Source of the DNA: a virus
DNA length: 20,124 nucleotides
IMG/VR virus record: IMGVR_UViG_3300028418_000038
Span: 1 to 20,124 of that record
Strand: one strand, 5' to 3'
A model generated the notes under the pieces. The model saw nothing but the letters and a program-made list of their open reading frames with translations. It had not been told where the DNA came from and did not search any database. Position 1 is the first letter of the stretch. Each line of letters begins with the position of its first letter. The translations under genes and the position numbers were made by a program. Of the stretch, positions 1-5,597 are shown piece after piece.

Positions 1-93
1 ATATTCTTCTCTATCTCTTTTCCACCAATCTGTATTATTTACATAATGATTAGTAATATATACTATTTTTTGTAATGCTTCTTTATCATTCAT
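1..93 (-). CDS. Hypothetical small protein, N-terminal part (runs off the left edge)
   Basis: An open frame starts with ATG at 93-91 and stays open to base 1, giving 31 residues that begin MNDKEALQKI and end in a charged WWKREREEY stretch. It begins one base after the stop of the gene at 95-316, so it is probably the next member of the same leftward transcript. I do not recognise the family. The C-terminal part lies outside the window, so neither length nor function can be judged. Confidence 0.55.
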   Translation of the reverse strand, partial: MNDKEALQKIVYITNHYVNNTDWWKRDREEY

Positions 94-94
94 A

Positions 95-316
95 TTATTT
101 TAAATCTTCATGAGTTTTTGGAGAGAATAGTTCACTTCTCATATACTTTACTATCTTTACAGTCATTTCATCGAATAAATCAAAGTAAGCATCGTTAGTT
201 TCTGTGAAGTCATTATGTTCTTCAAGTTCATACTCTAGCTCGTTAGCTAGTTTTTCGTATAGTGAGTCAACTACTCTCCAAGTAATTTTAAGTTTTTCTT
301 CGTTAGTTAGTTTCAT
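95..316 (-). CDS. Hypothetical acidic small protein (73 aa)
   Basis: This frame encodes 73 residues and is rich in Glu and Asp (EYELEEHNDFTE region, residues 28-39), with predicted helices at both ends. There is no signal peptide, membrane segment or known motif. It lies three bases downstream of the lipoprotein gene (320-502) and is followed one base later by the next gene, which indicates co-transcription, probably from the element at 526-557. Small acidic proteins of this kind are common among phage early genes that act on host proteins, but that role is only inferred from size and position. Confidence 0.6.
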   Translation of the reverse strand: MKLTNEEKLKITWRVVDSLYEKLANELEYELEEHNDFTETNDAYFDLFDEMTVKIVKYMRSELFSPKTHEDLK

Positions 317-319
317 ATT

Positions 320-502
320 TTAGTGATAAGCTGGACAAGCATTGTAATTATGTACGTGACTTACAAGTTTACCGTTAAATTTCTTTTTAACACCTGTTTT
401 ATGAGCTGTTTGCATAGTTGAACATGATGTAGCTAAGGCTAGAATAACTATCATTACAATTCCTGTTAATGATGTTATAGCTGTTTTTTCTGATTTATTC
501 AT
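320..502 (-). CDS. Small lipoprotein with lipobox signal peptide (60 aa)
   Basis: Residues 1-10 are polar and charged (MNKSEKTAIT), residues 11-24 form a hydrophobic core, and a lipobox-like ATSC ends at Cys27. This is the layout of a signal peptide cleaved by signal peptidase II, so the mature product would be a lipid-anchored peptide of about 34 residues, with Lys-rich and His-containing segments (FNGKLVSHVH). A phage lipoprotein at the envelope could act in superinfection exclusion or membrane modification, but nothing in the sequence proves this. It is the first gene after the promoter-like element at 526-557, with a 23-base A-rich leader and no Shine-Dalgarno sequence. Confidence 0.7.
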   Translation of the reverse strand: MNKSEKTAITSLTGIVMIVILALATSCSTMQTAHKTGVKKKFNGKLVSHVHNYNACPAYH

Positions 503-525
503 ATTTATTTTATTTTATTTGATTA

Positions 526-557
526 TATTATCTATTAGTATTCGTATTTTGTTTGTA
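526..557 (-). promoter_or_regulatory. Copy 1 of the 32-base left-arm promoter-like element
   Basis: On the minus strand this reads TACAAAC, AAA, ATACGA, eight bases, then AGATAATA. The same blocks with the same spacing occur at 1060-1091, 1901-1932 and 2117-2148. It starts directly after the stop of the 558-809 gene and ends 23 bases before the ATG of the lipoprotein gene. AGATAATA sits where a -10 box would be and TACAAAC where a -35 box would be. Confidence 0.65.
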
Positions 558-809
558 TTATTTACACTGCTTGTTGTAGAAGTCAAGTATAAAACCATGA
601 GTTTCGTCTAGTGTTTCAAAGTAAAACTCTGCATATTCACTATTAATTTTATTATTTTCTATATCTTGTATAATCCACTCTTTCATGTCTTCTATATTAT
701 TCATAGCATAAACTAGTTGAGTTGAGGAATATACTTCAGTTCCATCTTTTTCTACAGGAGAAGTTAGTAAAGAACTAGCTACTCCAAGAGTCATTATTAT
801 TTTATTCAT
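558..809 (-). CDS. Hypothetical protein, possible N-terminal membrane or export segment (83 aa)
   Basis: This product has 83 residues. The first 17 (MNKIIMTLGVASSLLTS) are short, hydrophobic and preceded by one Lys, so they could be a weak signal peptide or anchor. The rest is acidic and helical with many Glu, Asp, Tyr and Phe residues and ends in NKQCK. The family is not recognised. Its ATG overlaps the stop of the upstream gene by one base (TAATG), so translation is probably coupled to it. Transcription most likely starts at the element at 1060-1091. Confidence 0.6.
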   Translation of the reverse strand: MNKIIMTLGVASSLLTSPVEKDGTEVYSSTQLVYAMNNIEDMKEWIIQDIENNKINSEYAEFYFETLDETHGFILDFYNKQCK

Positions 810-1054
810 TAGTTATTTAATTTAGTTATTAATTCGTGTATTTCATCATAGTTGAAAGTAGAATACACTTTGTCTACTTCTTGTTGTACATAATTGTACG
901 TAAGCTGTTTTGTTTCTACACCATACAGAGATACAATAAGTGAACGAGGTGAGTAACCATAAGGACTACGGTGTTTGTTAAAGATCTGTAACTTGCCACC
1001 TTCATTATTAGGATATAGTATTATTGTTAAGTTTTCTGTTTGTATATATTTCAT
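809..1054 (-). CDS. Hypothetical protein (81 aa)
   Basis: This frame encodes 81 residues with alternating short hydrophobic stretches (LTIILYPN, LIVSLYGV), suggesting a small beta-rich fold followed by a C-terminal helix (DEIHELITKLNN). There is no signal peptide or known motif. The ATG lies only five bases beyond the AGATAATA box of the element at 1060-1091. If that box is a -10 element, the transcript would start at or next to the start codon and be nearly leaderless. It is followed by the 558-809 gene with a one-base overlap. Confidence 0.6.
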   Translation of the reverse strand: MKYIQTENLTIILYPNNEGGKLQIFNKHRSPYGYSPRSLIVSLYGVETKQLTYNYVQQEVDKVYSTFNYDEIHELITKLNN

Positions 1055-1059
1055 ATTGT

Positions 1060-1091
1060 TATTATCTATTTAGTATCGTATTCAGTTTGTA
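1060..1091 (-). promoter_or_regulatory. Copy 2 of the 32-base left-arm promoter-like element
   Basis: The minus strand reads TACAAAC, TGA, ATACGA, eight bases, AGATAATA, sharing all fixed blocks with the other three copies. It lies between the stop of the 1094-1213 gene and the ATG at 1054, with only five bases between the AGATAATA box and that ATG. Confidence 0.65.
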
Positions 1092-1093
1092 AT

Positions 1094-1213
1094 TTATTTC
1101 AACCACTTATTATTATTCACCATTTCATCATGACACCATTGTTTCTCGTTATCACCAAGTTGATAGTATTCCATATCAAATTCTTCAAGAGCTATTTTTT
1201 CTATAGTTGTCAT
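1094..1213 (-). CDS. Hypothetical micro-protein (39 aa)
   Basis: An ATG at 1213-1211 opens a 39-codon frame ending TAA at 1096-1094. The product is acidic, with Trp and Tyr residues (FDMEYYQLGDNEKQW near residues 13-27). The ATG overlaps the upstream stop as ATGA (1210-1213), a coupling signal seen throughout this window and the main reason to accept so short a gene. The copy-2 promoter element follows immediately after its stop. No family is recognised. Confidence 0.55.
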   Translation of the reverse strand: MTTIEKIALEEFDMEYYQLGDNEKQWCHDEMVNNNKWLK

Positions 1214-1410
1214 ATTACTTGATTTAGTAGTTCATACACATCGTCTTGTTGAGATTTACTTAGTGTCATGAAAACACCATTAGCTTCTCCAGGATAATTA
1301 AGAACGTGATTTATACATTGTTGAGTGAGTTCAGCTTGATTTACTGTTTTGTTCATTTCGTCAAAAGCTTTTGACCAAGACCAGTTTGAAGGATTATTTA
1401 TATTATACAT
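1210..1410 (-). CDS. Hypothetical protein (66 aa)
   Basis: The product has 66 residues, starting MYNINNPSNWSWSKAFDEMN, helical and mildly acidic, with no signal peptide or membrane span. No family is recognised. It starts 11 bases after the end of the membrane peptide gene at 1422-1505 and overlaps the next gene by four bases (ATGA), so it belongs to the same leftward transcript, which probably starts at the element at 1901-1932. Confidence 0.6.
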   Translation of the reverse strand: MYNINNPSNWSWSKAFDEMNKTVNQAELTQQCINHVLNYPGEANGVFMTLSKSQQDDVYELLNQVI

Positions 1411-1421
1411 AGTTATTATTT

Positions 1422-1505
1422 TTAAGAGTACATTACGTAGTCACATATTGTTATTAGTATTGTACAGATTAGTATTGCGAAGAATAGTTTTTGTTCTTTA
1501 TTCAT
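1422..1505 (-). CDS. Single-span membrane micro-peptide (27 aa)
   Basis: An ATG at 1505-1503 opens a 27-codon frame ending TAA at 1424-1422. After a charged MNKEQK start, residues 7-24 are almost entirely hydrophobic (LFFAILICTILITIC), which is one transmembrane helix. It sits in the gap between recognised genes and has an A/T-rich leader (AAATAAATAATATG). Such peptides are common in phage early regions but can also arise by chance in A/T-rich DNA. The composition and in-register position support it only moderately. Confidence 0.45.
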   Translation of the reverse strand: MNKEQKLFFAILICTILITICDYVMYS

Positions 1506-1510
1506 ATTAT

Positions 1511-1576
1511 TTATTTTAGTAACCGAGTGAGAAATCGAATCTCACTTCCAACCATTTCGGCTATGTGCTGAGTCAT
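1511..1576 (-). CDS. Possible 21-codon peptide or structured RNA
   Basis: On the minus strand an ATG at 1576-1574 opens 21 codons (starting MTQHIAEMVG, ending RFLTRLLK) and stops at 1513-1511, six bases before the next ATG. The same bases can fold: a 7-bp outer stem joins 1520-1526 to 1557-1563, and a 6-bp stem (1527-1532 with 1540-1545) closes a 7-base loop reading TTCGATT on the minus strand, as in a tRNA T-loop. A micro-gene, an RNA element, or neither are all possible. I cannot decide between them from one sequence. Confidence 0.3.
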   Translation of the reverse strand: MTQHIAEMVGSEIRFLTRLLK

Positions 1577-1632
1577 ATGTTCGTTATATTTATACTCTCT
1601 AAAGTATGACTATCAACTAAGAGTTTAGTTTA

Positions 1633-1869
1633 TTATTTTACTGTTGATAATTCTCTACAGAATTTTGGAACAGTATTACTATTTGTGTAAGATTTGTACT
1701 GTTGGAAACATGGCATTTCTTCAAACTTTTGTTGAAATGTTGAGTAAATTTCATCATGATCATAAGTAAATGTTTGATCTTTTGAGTTAGTGAATGTAAT
1801 TACTGTATTACTTCCGAGTAAAGATTTTCTTATTACAAATCTTTTTGTTGTTAAGTTATTAGTTTTCAT
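1633..1869 (-). CDS. Hypothetical protein (78 aa)
   Basis: This frame encodes 78 residues with a basic N-terminus (MKTNNLTTKRFVIRK) followed by alternating beta-like segments (NTVITFTNS, QTFTYDHDEIY) and two Cys residues near the C-terminus. No known motif is visible. It is the first substantial gene behind the element at 1901-1932, with 31 bases of A/T-rich leader. It is probably the first cistron of a transcript running left through 1422-1505 and 1094-1410. Confidence 0.6.
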   Translation of the reverse strand: MKTNNLTTKRFVIRKSLLGSNTVITFTNSKDQTFTYDHDEIYSTFQQKFEEMPCFQQYKSYTNSNTVPKFCRELSTVK

Positions 1870-1900
1870 ATAGTTTATATTTATTTAGTTTAGTTATTAT

Positions 1901-1932
1901 TATTATCTTTTACTTGTCGTATTTAGTTTGTA
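1901..1932 (-). promoter_or_regulatory. Copy 3 of the 32-base left-arm promoter-like element
   Basis: The minus strand reads TACAAAC, TAA, ATACGA, eight bases, AGATAATA. All blocks and the eight-base spacer match the other copies. It ends 31 bases before the ATG of the 78-residue gene. Confidence 0.65.
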
Positions 1933-1996
1933 AAAGTGTATGTTAGTTTATTAGTTTATTTTAGTTGTTAAGTGTATCGCGCACTATCTTAATATC

Positions 1997-2089
1997 TTAC
2001 ATTATACTTATTAAGAATAGTAATTCATAAGTGATAAATGTTAAAGGTAAGATTACTTCGAGTGATGTTAGTTTATTTATTATAGTCAT
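1997..2089 (-). CDS. Single-span membrane micro-peptide (30 aa)
   Basis: An ATG at 2089-2087 opens 30 codons and stops at 1999-1997. Residues 11-29 (VILPLTFITYELLFLISI) form one probable transmembrane helix. It stands alone between two promoter-like elements, 27 bases downstream of copy 4, which gives it its own start signal and supports its being a real gene. It is similar in type, not in sequence, to the peptide at 1422-1505. No function is known. Confidence 0.5.
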   Translation of the reverse strand: MTIINKLTSLEVILPLTFITYELLFLISIM

Positions 2090-2116
2090 ATGTTATTTAT
2101 TTATTAGTTACATATA

Positions 2117-2148
2117 TATTATCTAAACAATGTCGTATATAGTTTGTA
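2117..2148 (-). promoter_or_regulatory. Copy 4 of the 32-base left-arm promoter-like element
   Basis: The minus strand reads TACAAAC, TAT, ATACGA, eight bases, AGATAATA. It is the rightmost copy, 27 bases upstream of the 30-residue peptide gene, and marks the leftward side of the divergent region. Confidence 0.65.
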
Positions 2149-2175
2149 GTAGTGAAAGCTAAAACAATCTAAACT

Positions 2176-2252
2176 CGTACGGAAATTCGATGACGCAATA
2201 TCGTATCGTAAATTCGCATATATGCAAAATATAATTATGAAAACGTACGGAA
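2176..2252. repeat. Direct repeat CGTACGGAA and palindrome in the divergent region
   Basis: CGTACGGAA occurs at 2176-2184 and again at 2244-2252, and each copy is followed within a few bases by CGCAAT. Between them are TATCGTATCGTA and the perfect ten-base palindrome GCATATATGC (2216-2225). This stretch, between leftward and rightward genes, is richer in CpG than its surroundings. It could be an operator, an origin of replication or a regulator binding site. Apart from a possible 22-codon frame at 2237-2305, I see no gene from 2149 to 2469. Confidence 0.45.
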
Positions 2253-2305
2253 CCCCGCAATTTAAAAATGCAAAAGGTTTTAAAAACAAAATATTATTGT
2301 GGTAG
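2237..2305 (+). CDS. Doubtful 22-codon peptide
   Basis: An ATG at 2237 opens 22 codons of a basic peptide (starting MKTYGTPQFK, ending NKILLW) and stops at 2303-2305. It would be the first rightward gene, but it overlaps the second CGTACGGAA repeat and has no coupling to a neighbour. A chance frame is at least as likely. Confidence 0.2.
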   Translation: MKTYGTPQFKNAKGFKNKILLW

Positions 2306-2338
2306 GGCAGCACATAACTTATATATATCTAAAACAGT

Positions 2339-2383
2339 GTGACATTAGCCTGTTAGAGCTACCTAATAAGGGGCATTTGTCAC
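2339..2383. other. 45-base imperfect hairpin in the divergent intergenic region
   Basis: GTGACA (2339-2344) pairs with TGTCAC (2378-2383). Inside this, GCC can pair with GGC, and TTAG (2353-2356) pairs with CTAA (2363-2366) around a six-base loop. No T-run follows on either strand, so it is not a typical Rho-independent terminator. It may be a leader structure, an operator, or an insulator between the two divergent transcripts. Confidence 0.4.
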
Positions 2384-2394
2384 CCTTGCTTTAA

Positions 2395-2431
2395 GTAAAT
2401 CTATTTATTTACGTGTAATAAAGTATAATTA
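2395..2431 (+). promoter_or_regulatory. Candidate rightward promoter with inverted repeat and TATAAT box
   Basis: GTAAAT (2395-2400) and ATTTAC (2407-2412) form an inverted repeat, followed by TATAATTA at 2424-2431. The first tail gene starts at 2470 after an A-rich leader. The same layout (short inverted repeat, then a TATAA-type box) occurs in the gaps before 5144 and 9030. No clear -35 box is visible. Confidence 0.35.
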
Positions 2432-2469
2432 GGTGAAAAACCAAAGAAATTAACAAAAAAATCAAGTAT

Positions 2470-2802
2470 ATGCCGATAATAACGTCTTATCCTTTTAAAA
2501 ATGCTCCATTAGATTCAGGTGATGAGATAATAATATCCGACTCTCAGAGTAATGATCCAAGGTTTAAGACTAAAACAACTAATTTAAAAGCAATAGGTAG
2601 TTTTTCTAGTGATTCTTTTGATTTTACTCAAGGTGTGCCTTCTGCTACATGGGTTATTGAACATGATTTAGATAAGTTTCCTTCAGTAACAGTGGTAAAT
2701 GAGTCAAAAGAGGTAATGATAGGTAATATACAATACATAGACAAAGATAATATAACAATAACGTTCAGTGCACCATTTTCAGGGTATGCATACTTAAACT
2801 AA
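2470..2802 (+). CDS. Small tail fibre or tail-associated protein (110 aa)
   Basis: Residues 1-25 match, without gaps, the start of the large fibre encoded at 6015 (SYP at 6-8, K10, P13, D18 and IISDS at 21-25 in both), which suggests a common N-terminal anchor module. The C-terminal half (about 57-110, starting SATWVIEHDL and ending FSGYAYLN) looks like a small beta domain of the kind I know from phage fibre tips. It may be a short fibre or an adaptor that uses the same docking site as the long fibre. It is the first gene of the rightward block, separated from the next gene by four bases. Confidence 0.6.
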   Translation: MPIITSYPFKNAPLDSGDEIIISDSQSNDPRFKTKTTNLKAIGSFSSDSFDFTQGVPSATWVIEHDLDKFPSVTVVNESKEVMIGNIQYIDKDNITITFSAPFSGYAYLN

Positions 2803-2806
2803 TACA

Positions 2807-4336
2807 ATGGCGATAAATTTTTTAGACAATATTCAGTTAAACCAGAATCAATTACTGGGAGCTAGATTAGAAAACGTAACATCGGATCCTTCTACTGGAA
2901 CTGCTAATGCTGGTGATATAATATTTAACAGCACATCCAATAAATTAAAATACTTTAATGGGACTGGTTGGATAAGTCTACCAGATGGCACAGGCATCGG
3001 TGGTAGTGGTACGGTTGGATCAATACCTGTATTTAACGGTACAACTGAGATTACAGATTCTCAACTAGAAACTACTGGTAGTGGTAGTACACAAAATTTC
3101 ATTTTTAATACTGGTGGATTTGTAGCACTAAAAGGAGAGCTTAGAGTTGATCAAGGAGGTATTTACGATTCAAATAATAGTATAGGAACTTCTGGCCAAT
3201 TACTTTCTTCTACTGGAACACAAATTGCTTGGATTAACGCTCCGGTTAGTTATACTAAGTGGATAGCAAATGGAGCAGCATCTTCAACTCAAGATGTTAA
3301 TGATGGAGACGCTTACGAACTAGATGAATCTACTGTAAGACCAGGTATATTTGCAGAACTTGTTACAAAATCAGGTACAACAGTAACACAACCTCTTGGG
3401 TTGTTTACAAAGAATATGTCATTGAGTAATCCAGCTGATTATACTACTGATGTATTATTATGGGGCCAAAATATTAATTCTACTGCTTTTAAAGTAAATA
3501 AAACGCACATCGATGATATACCAGTCAATGCATGGGGTCAAGCGACGGCTGCTGTTGACATGGGTGATTTTGGTATAATAAAAGTTCTAGACCCAGTGAA
3601 TGCTCAAGACGCTGCTACTAAAAACTATGTAGATAATGCTATTGTAGGAGGATTTAATGTAAAAGGTGGTTTCAATGCTAACACTGGTGTAACAGCAGTG
3701 GCTGGTACAAACTTATATACTAACACAGCTGTAGCAGTTGGTGATTATTACGTAGTAACTGTTGCAGGTAATTTCTTTGGTAACGCTGCTACTCCTTTAA
3801 CACCTGGTGATTCAGTATTAGCTCAAACAGCTGCTGCTTCAGGAAGTGCAAGTGAAAGTAACTTTGCAGTAATACAGTCTGACACTGATGTAGCTACTCT
3901 AACACAAATTGGTATTGGTAATGTTAATGTAAATGGGCCTGGTAATTTAGATGGCTTGAAAGCAAGTTATTCTTCAGGTACAGCTACAGTAGGGGTTGAC
4001 ATAGCAAATAATGCTTCAACTTTCAATGCTATAGGTGAAATGTTATTCTTAGTGTATGACGGTGGTGATACACAGACTAACTTGTCTTTACCTATAGAGT
4101 CTCTAGCAACTTATGTCGGCACAGCAAATACTTTTGCAGGAAACAATGGTAGCTCTGGTACCTCACACACGTTTACTCACAACTTAGGAACTTCTGATGT
4201 TATTGTTCAATTGTACGACACTAGTACAAAAGAAAATGTATACGCTAATGTAGATAGGACTAGTATTAATACAGTTGTTGTAACAACAGCAAGTAGCATT
4301 GCTGCAGGAGCTATAAGAGCTTTAATAACAAAATAA
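2807..4336 (+). CDS. Tail fibre / receptor-binding protein (509 aa)
   Basis: This Gly-, Thr-, Ser- and Asn-rich protein has phage fibre features. The N-terminus MAINFLD resembles MAVNFLD of the next gene. A segment GDIIFNSTSNKLKYFNGTGW (37-56) follows, then GIGGSGTVG (63-71), which also occurs at 47-55 of the 6015 product. The typical fibre repeat QDAATKNYVD lies at about 267-276. The C-terminal domain from about residue 453 (HTFTHNLGTSDVIVQLYD) resembles small beta-sandwich tip domains of marine phage fibres. It probably contributes to host recognition. The mosaic sharing with neighbouring fibres points to exchange of modules within the phage. Confidence 0.75.
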   Translation: MAINFLDNIQLNQNQLLGARLENVTSDPSTGTANAGDIIFNSTSNKLKYFNGTGWISLPDGTGIGGSGTVGSIPVFNGTTEITDSQLETTGSGSTQNFIFNTGGFVALKGELRVDQGGIYDSNNSIGTSGQLLSSTGTQIAWINAPVSYTKWIANGAASSTQDVNDGDAYELDESTVRPGIFAELVTKSGTTVTQPLGLFTKNMSLSNPADYTTDVLLWGQNINSTAFKVNKTHIDDIPVNAWGQATAAVDMGDFGIIKVLDPVNAQDAATKNYVDNAIVGGFNVKGGFNANTGVTAVAGTNLYTNTAVAVGDYYVVTVAGNFFGNAATPLTPGDSVLAQTAAASGSASESNFAVIQSDTDVATLTQIGIGNVNVNGPGNLDGLKASYSSGTATVGVDIANNASTFNAIGEMLFLVYDGGDTQTNLSLPIESLATYVGTANTFAGNNGSSGTSHTFTHNLGTSDVIVQLYDTSTKENVYANVDRTSINTVVVTTASSIAAGAIRALITK

Positions 4337-4366
4337 CAATAATAAAATAAAATAAAATTAAATTAA

Positions 4367-5059
4367 ATGGCCGTAAATTTTTTAGATGGAATAACTATTG
4401 GTGGTGAACTTACTACAACTGGCGGTACTAATAATATAACAACTACCAATGGTTCGAGCAGTTTGTACTTGCTTAACCTAGCAAGAACTACTACATCTTT
4501 AACTACTGCAGGCAATGTAGGTATTGGAACCACTGCTCCTGCTGAAAAACTAGAAGTTGCTGGAAAAATTAAAATAACTGGTACTGCAAATTTTATAGAT
4601 ACTACTAGAAATGCTTCATCACAAGCTAACTATATTAGATTCTATGACTCCTCTACTTCGTCAGTTGAAGCTTATCTAGGCTTTACTAGTAACAATAGAG
4701 ACTTTAAGGTTAATAGTGCTAACGGAAGCGGGACAATAACTTTGCAGGCTGGTGGTAATACAGCTGTAAGAATATCAGACACTGGAAATGTAGGTATCGG
4801 AACTACTAGTCCTACAAAAAAACTAGATGTAGATGGATCTGCAAGATTTAGAAATGACACACAGGTAGATAAAGCATTTACAGCTGATACCTATATATGT
4901 AGCGCTAATGGCCCTTTCGGCCCTAATCCAGGTATAAACGCAAATGTAGTTATAGCAACTAAATTTAACCAAATTACTTTGACATTTGCTTCTGGTCTTT
5001 TAATAGGCTATGTATGTGATGGTGAGGAATGTCCTGAACAACCACCAAACCCAGAATAA
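4367..5059 (+). CDS. Tail fibre / adhesin with GIGTT repeats and Cys-containing C-terminus (230 aa)
   Basis: The protein begins MAVNFLD, like the preceding fibre. It has two copies of a motif G-N-V-G-I-G-T-T-x-P-x-x-K-L-x-V (around residues 50 and 141) flanking a 90-residue module (60-149) that is duplicated in the 6015 product. The C-terminal 60 residues differ from all neighbours, contain Cys residues (YICSANG, YVCDGEECPEQ) and end in a Pro-rich tail, so this end may be the variable, surface-exposed part. It starts after a 30-base leader of repeated AAATAAAAT-like sequence and has no Shine-Dalgarno sequence. A role as a short accessory fibre is inferred. Confidence 0.65.
   Translation: MAVNFLDGITIGGELTTTGGTNNITTTNGSSSLYLLNLARTTTSLTTAGNVGIGTTAPAEKLEVAGKIKITGTANFIDTTRNASSQANYIRFYDSSTSSVEAYLGFTSNNRDFKVNSANGSGTITLQAGGNTAVRISDTGNVGIGTTSPTKKLDVDGSARFRNDTQVDKAFTADTYICSANGPFGPNPGINANVVIATKFNQITLTFASGLLIGYVCDGEECPEQPPNPE
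4544..4813 (+). repeat. 90-residue fibre module, copy A
   Basis: This encodes residues 60-149 of the 4367 product. It aligns without gaps to copy B (6462-6731), with 53 of 90 residues identical in my hand alignment, and more distantly to copy C (7209-7484). Shared anchors include EKLEVAGKIK, QANYI, GFTSNN and the closing GIGTT. Confidence 0.7.
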
Positions 5060-5089
5060 ATAAATTTTAAAGATAAAAGTAAAAAACAC

Positions 5090-5114
5090 TCACAATGTGT
5101 GAATACTATAAATA
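5090..5114 (+). promoter_or_regulatory. Candidate rightward promoter: short inverted repeat plus TATAAATA
   Basis: TCACA and TGTGA form a 5-bp inverted repeat at 5090-5102, followed four bases later by TATAAATA (5107-5114). The latter is identical to the T4 late-promoter consensus, although A/T-rich DNA gives such boxes by chance. It lies in an 84-base gap before the first of the basic GAS-motif genes at 5144. Confidence 0.35.
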
Positions 5115-5143
5115 AGTGCACAAACTAATTAAAATAAAAAATC

Positions 5144-5596
5144 ATGATGAAAAAAGATAATGACGGCGCTTCCAGAAAGTTTGAAAAGAAAACTGCAGGA
5201 GGTAAAAGAAGAGCTCTTAAAAGAGCTAAAAAAAGAAAATACGGCGGGGGTGAATCTGGAAAAGCCAAAGAGGCTGCTCAAATATCTAGAGAGTTTAATG
5301 AAGGGCAACTTGATATGATGGGTGCTAGTAAGAAAAAACATAAAGGCGTTAAAGATGCTGACACTAAGTATATGCCAGTTATAGACAGAGAAAAAGATGC
5401 AATGAAAAAAGGTGCATCAATGTCTAAAAAATACGGTAGTTCTATGAGTGGGCAATCTTATGATGCTAAAGAAGCCTATAACAAAAACCTATCTGCTTCT
5501 GCTAGATTACATTATCTAGAAAACAACAGAGCTGATAAAAAAGCTAAAGGAAAAGGACACAGAAGTCCTATAATGAAGCATATGAGAGGGGTTTAA
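5144..5596 (+). CDS. Very basic low-complexity protein with GAS motifs (150 aa)
   Basis: This Lys- and Arg-rich product of 150 residues has no recognised domain. It carries the motif GAS three times, at residues 8-10 (within DNDGASRK), 60-62 (MMGASKKK) and 90-93 (KKGASMSKK), and ends RSPIMKHMRGV. The same motif recurs in six other proteins encoded further right. A strongly basic protein among structural genes could bind DNA in the head, act as scaffold, or be an internal virion protein. I cannot tell which. The start chosen is the first ATG of an ATGATG pair; using the second would remove one residue. It lies one base upstream of the next gene. Confidence 0.6.
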   Translation: MMKKDNDGASRKFEKKTAGGKRRALKRAKKRKYGGGESGKAKEAAQISREFNEGQLDMMGASKKKHKGVKDADTKYMPVIDREKDAMKKGASMSKKYGSSMSGQSYDAKEAYNKNLSASARLHYLENNRADKKAKGKGHRSPIMKHMRGV

Positions 5597-5597
5597 T

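Noticed and set aside
1520-1563. A complete tRNA gene
   Set aside because: Only an acceptor-like stem and a T-arm-like hairpin are present. There is no anticodon arm, no D-stem, the closing T-arm pair is A-T, and no CCA follows.
2190-2234. 14-codon plus-strand frame beginning MTQYRIV
   Set aside because: It is too short, lies within the repeat region, and lacks a leader or overlap that would support translation.
2119-2313. Minus-strand frame of 64 codons in the divergent region
   Set aside because: It runs through a promoter-like element, the repeats and the palindrome, has no coupling to neighbours, and its product is hydrophobic and irregular as expected from A/T-rich non-coding DNA.
2339-2383. 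Rho-independent terminator
   Set aside because: The stem is interrupted and no run of T follows on either strand.
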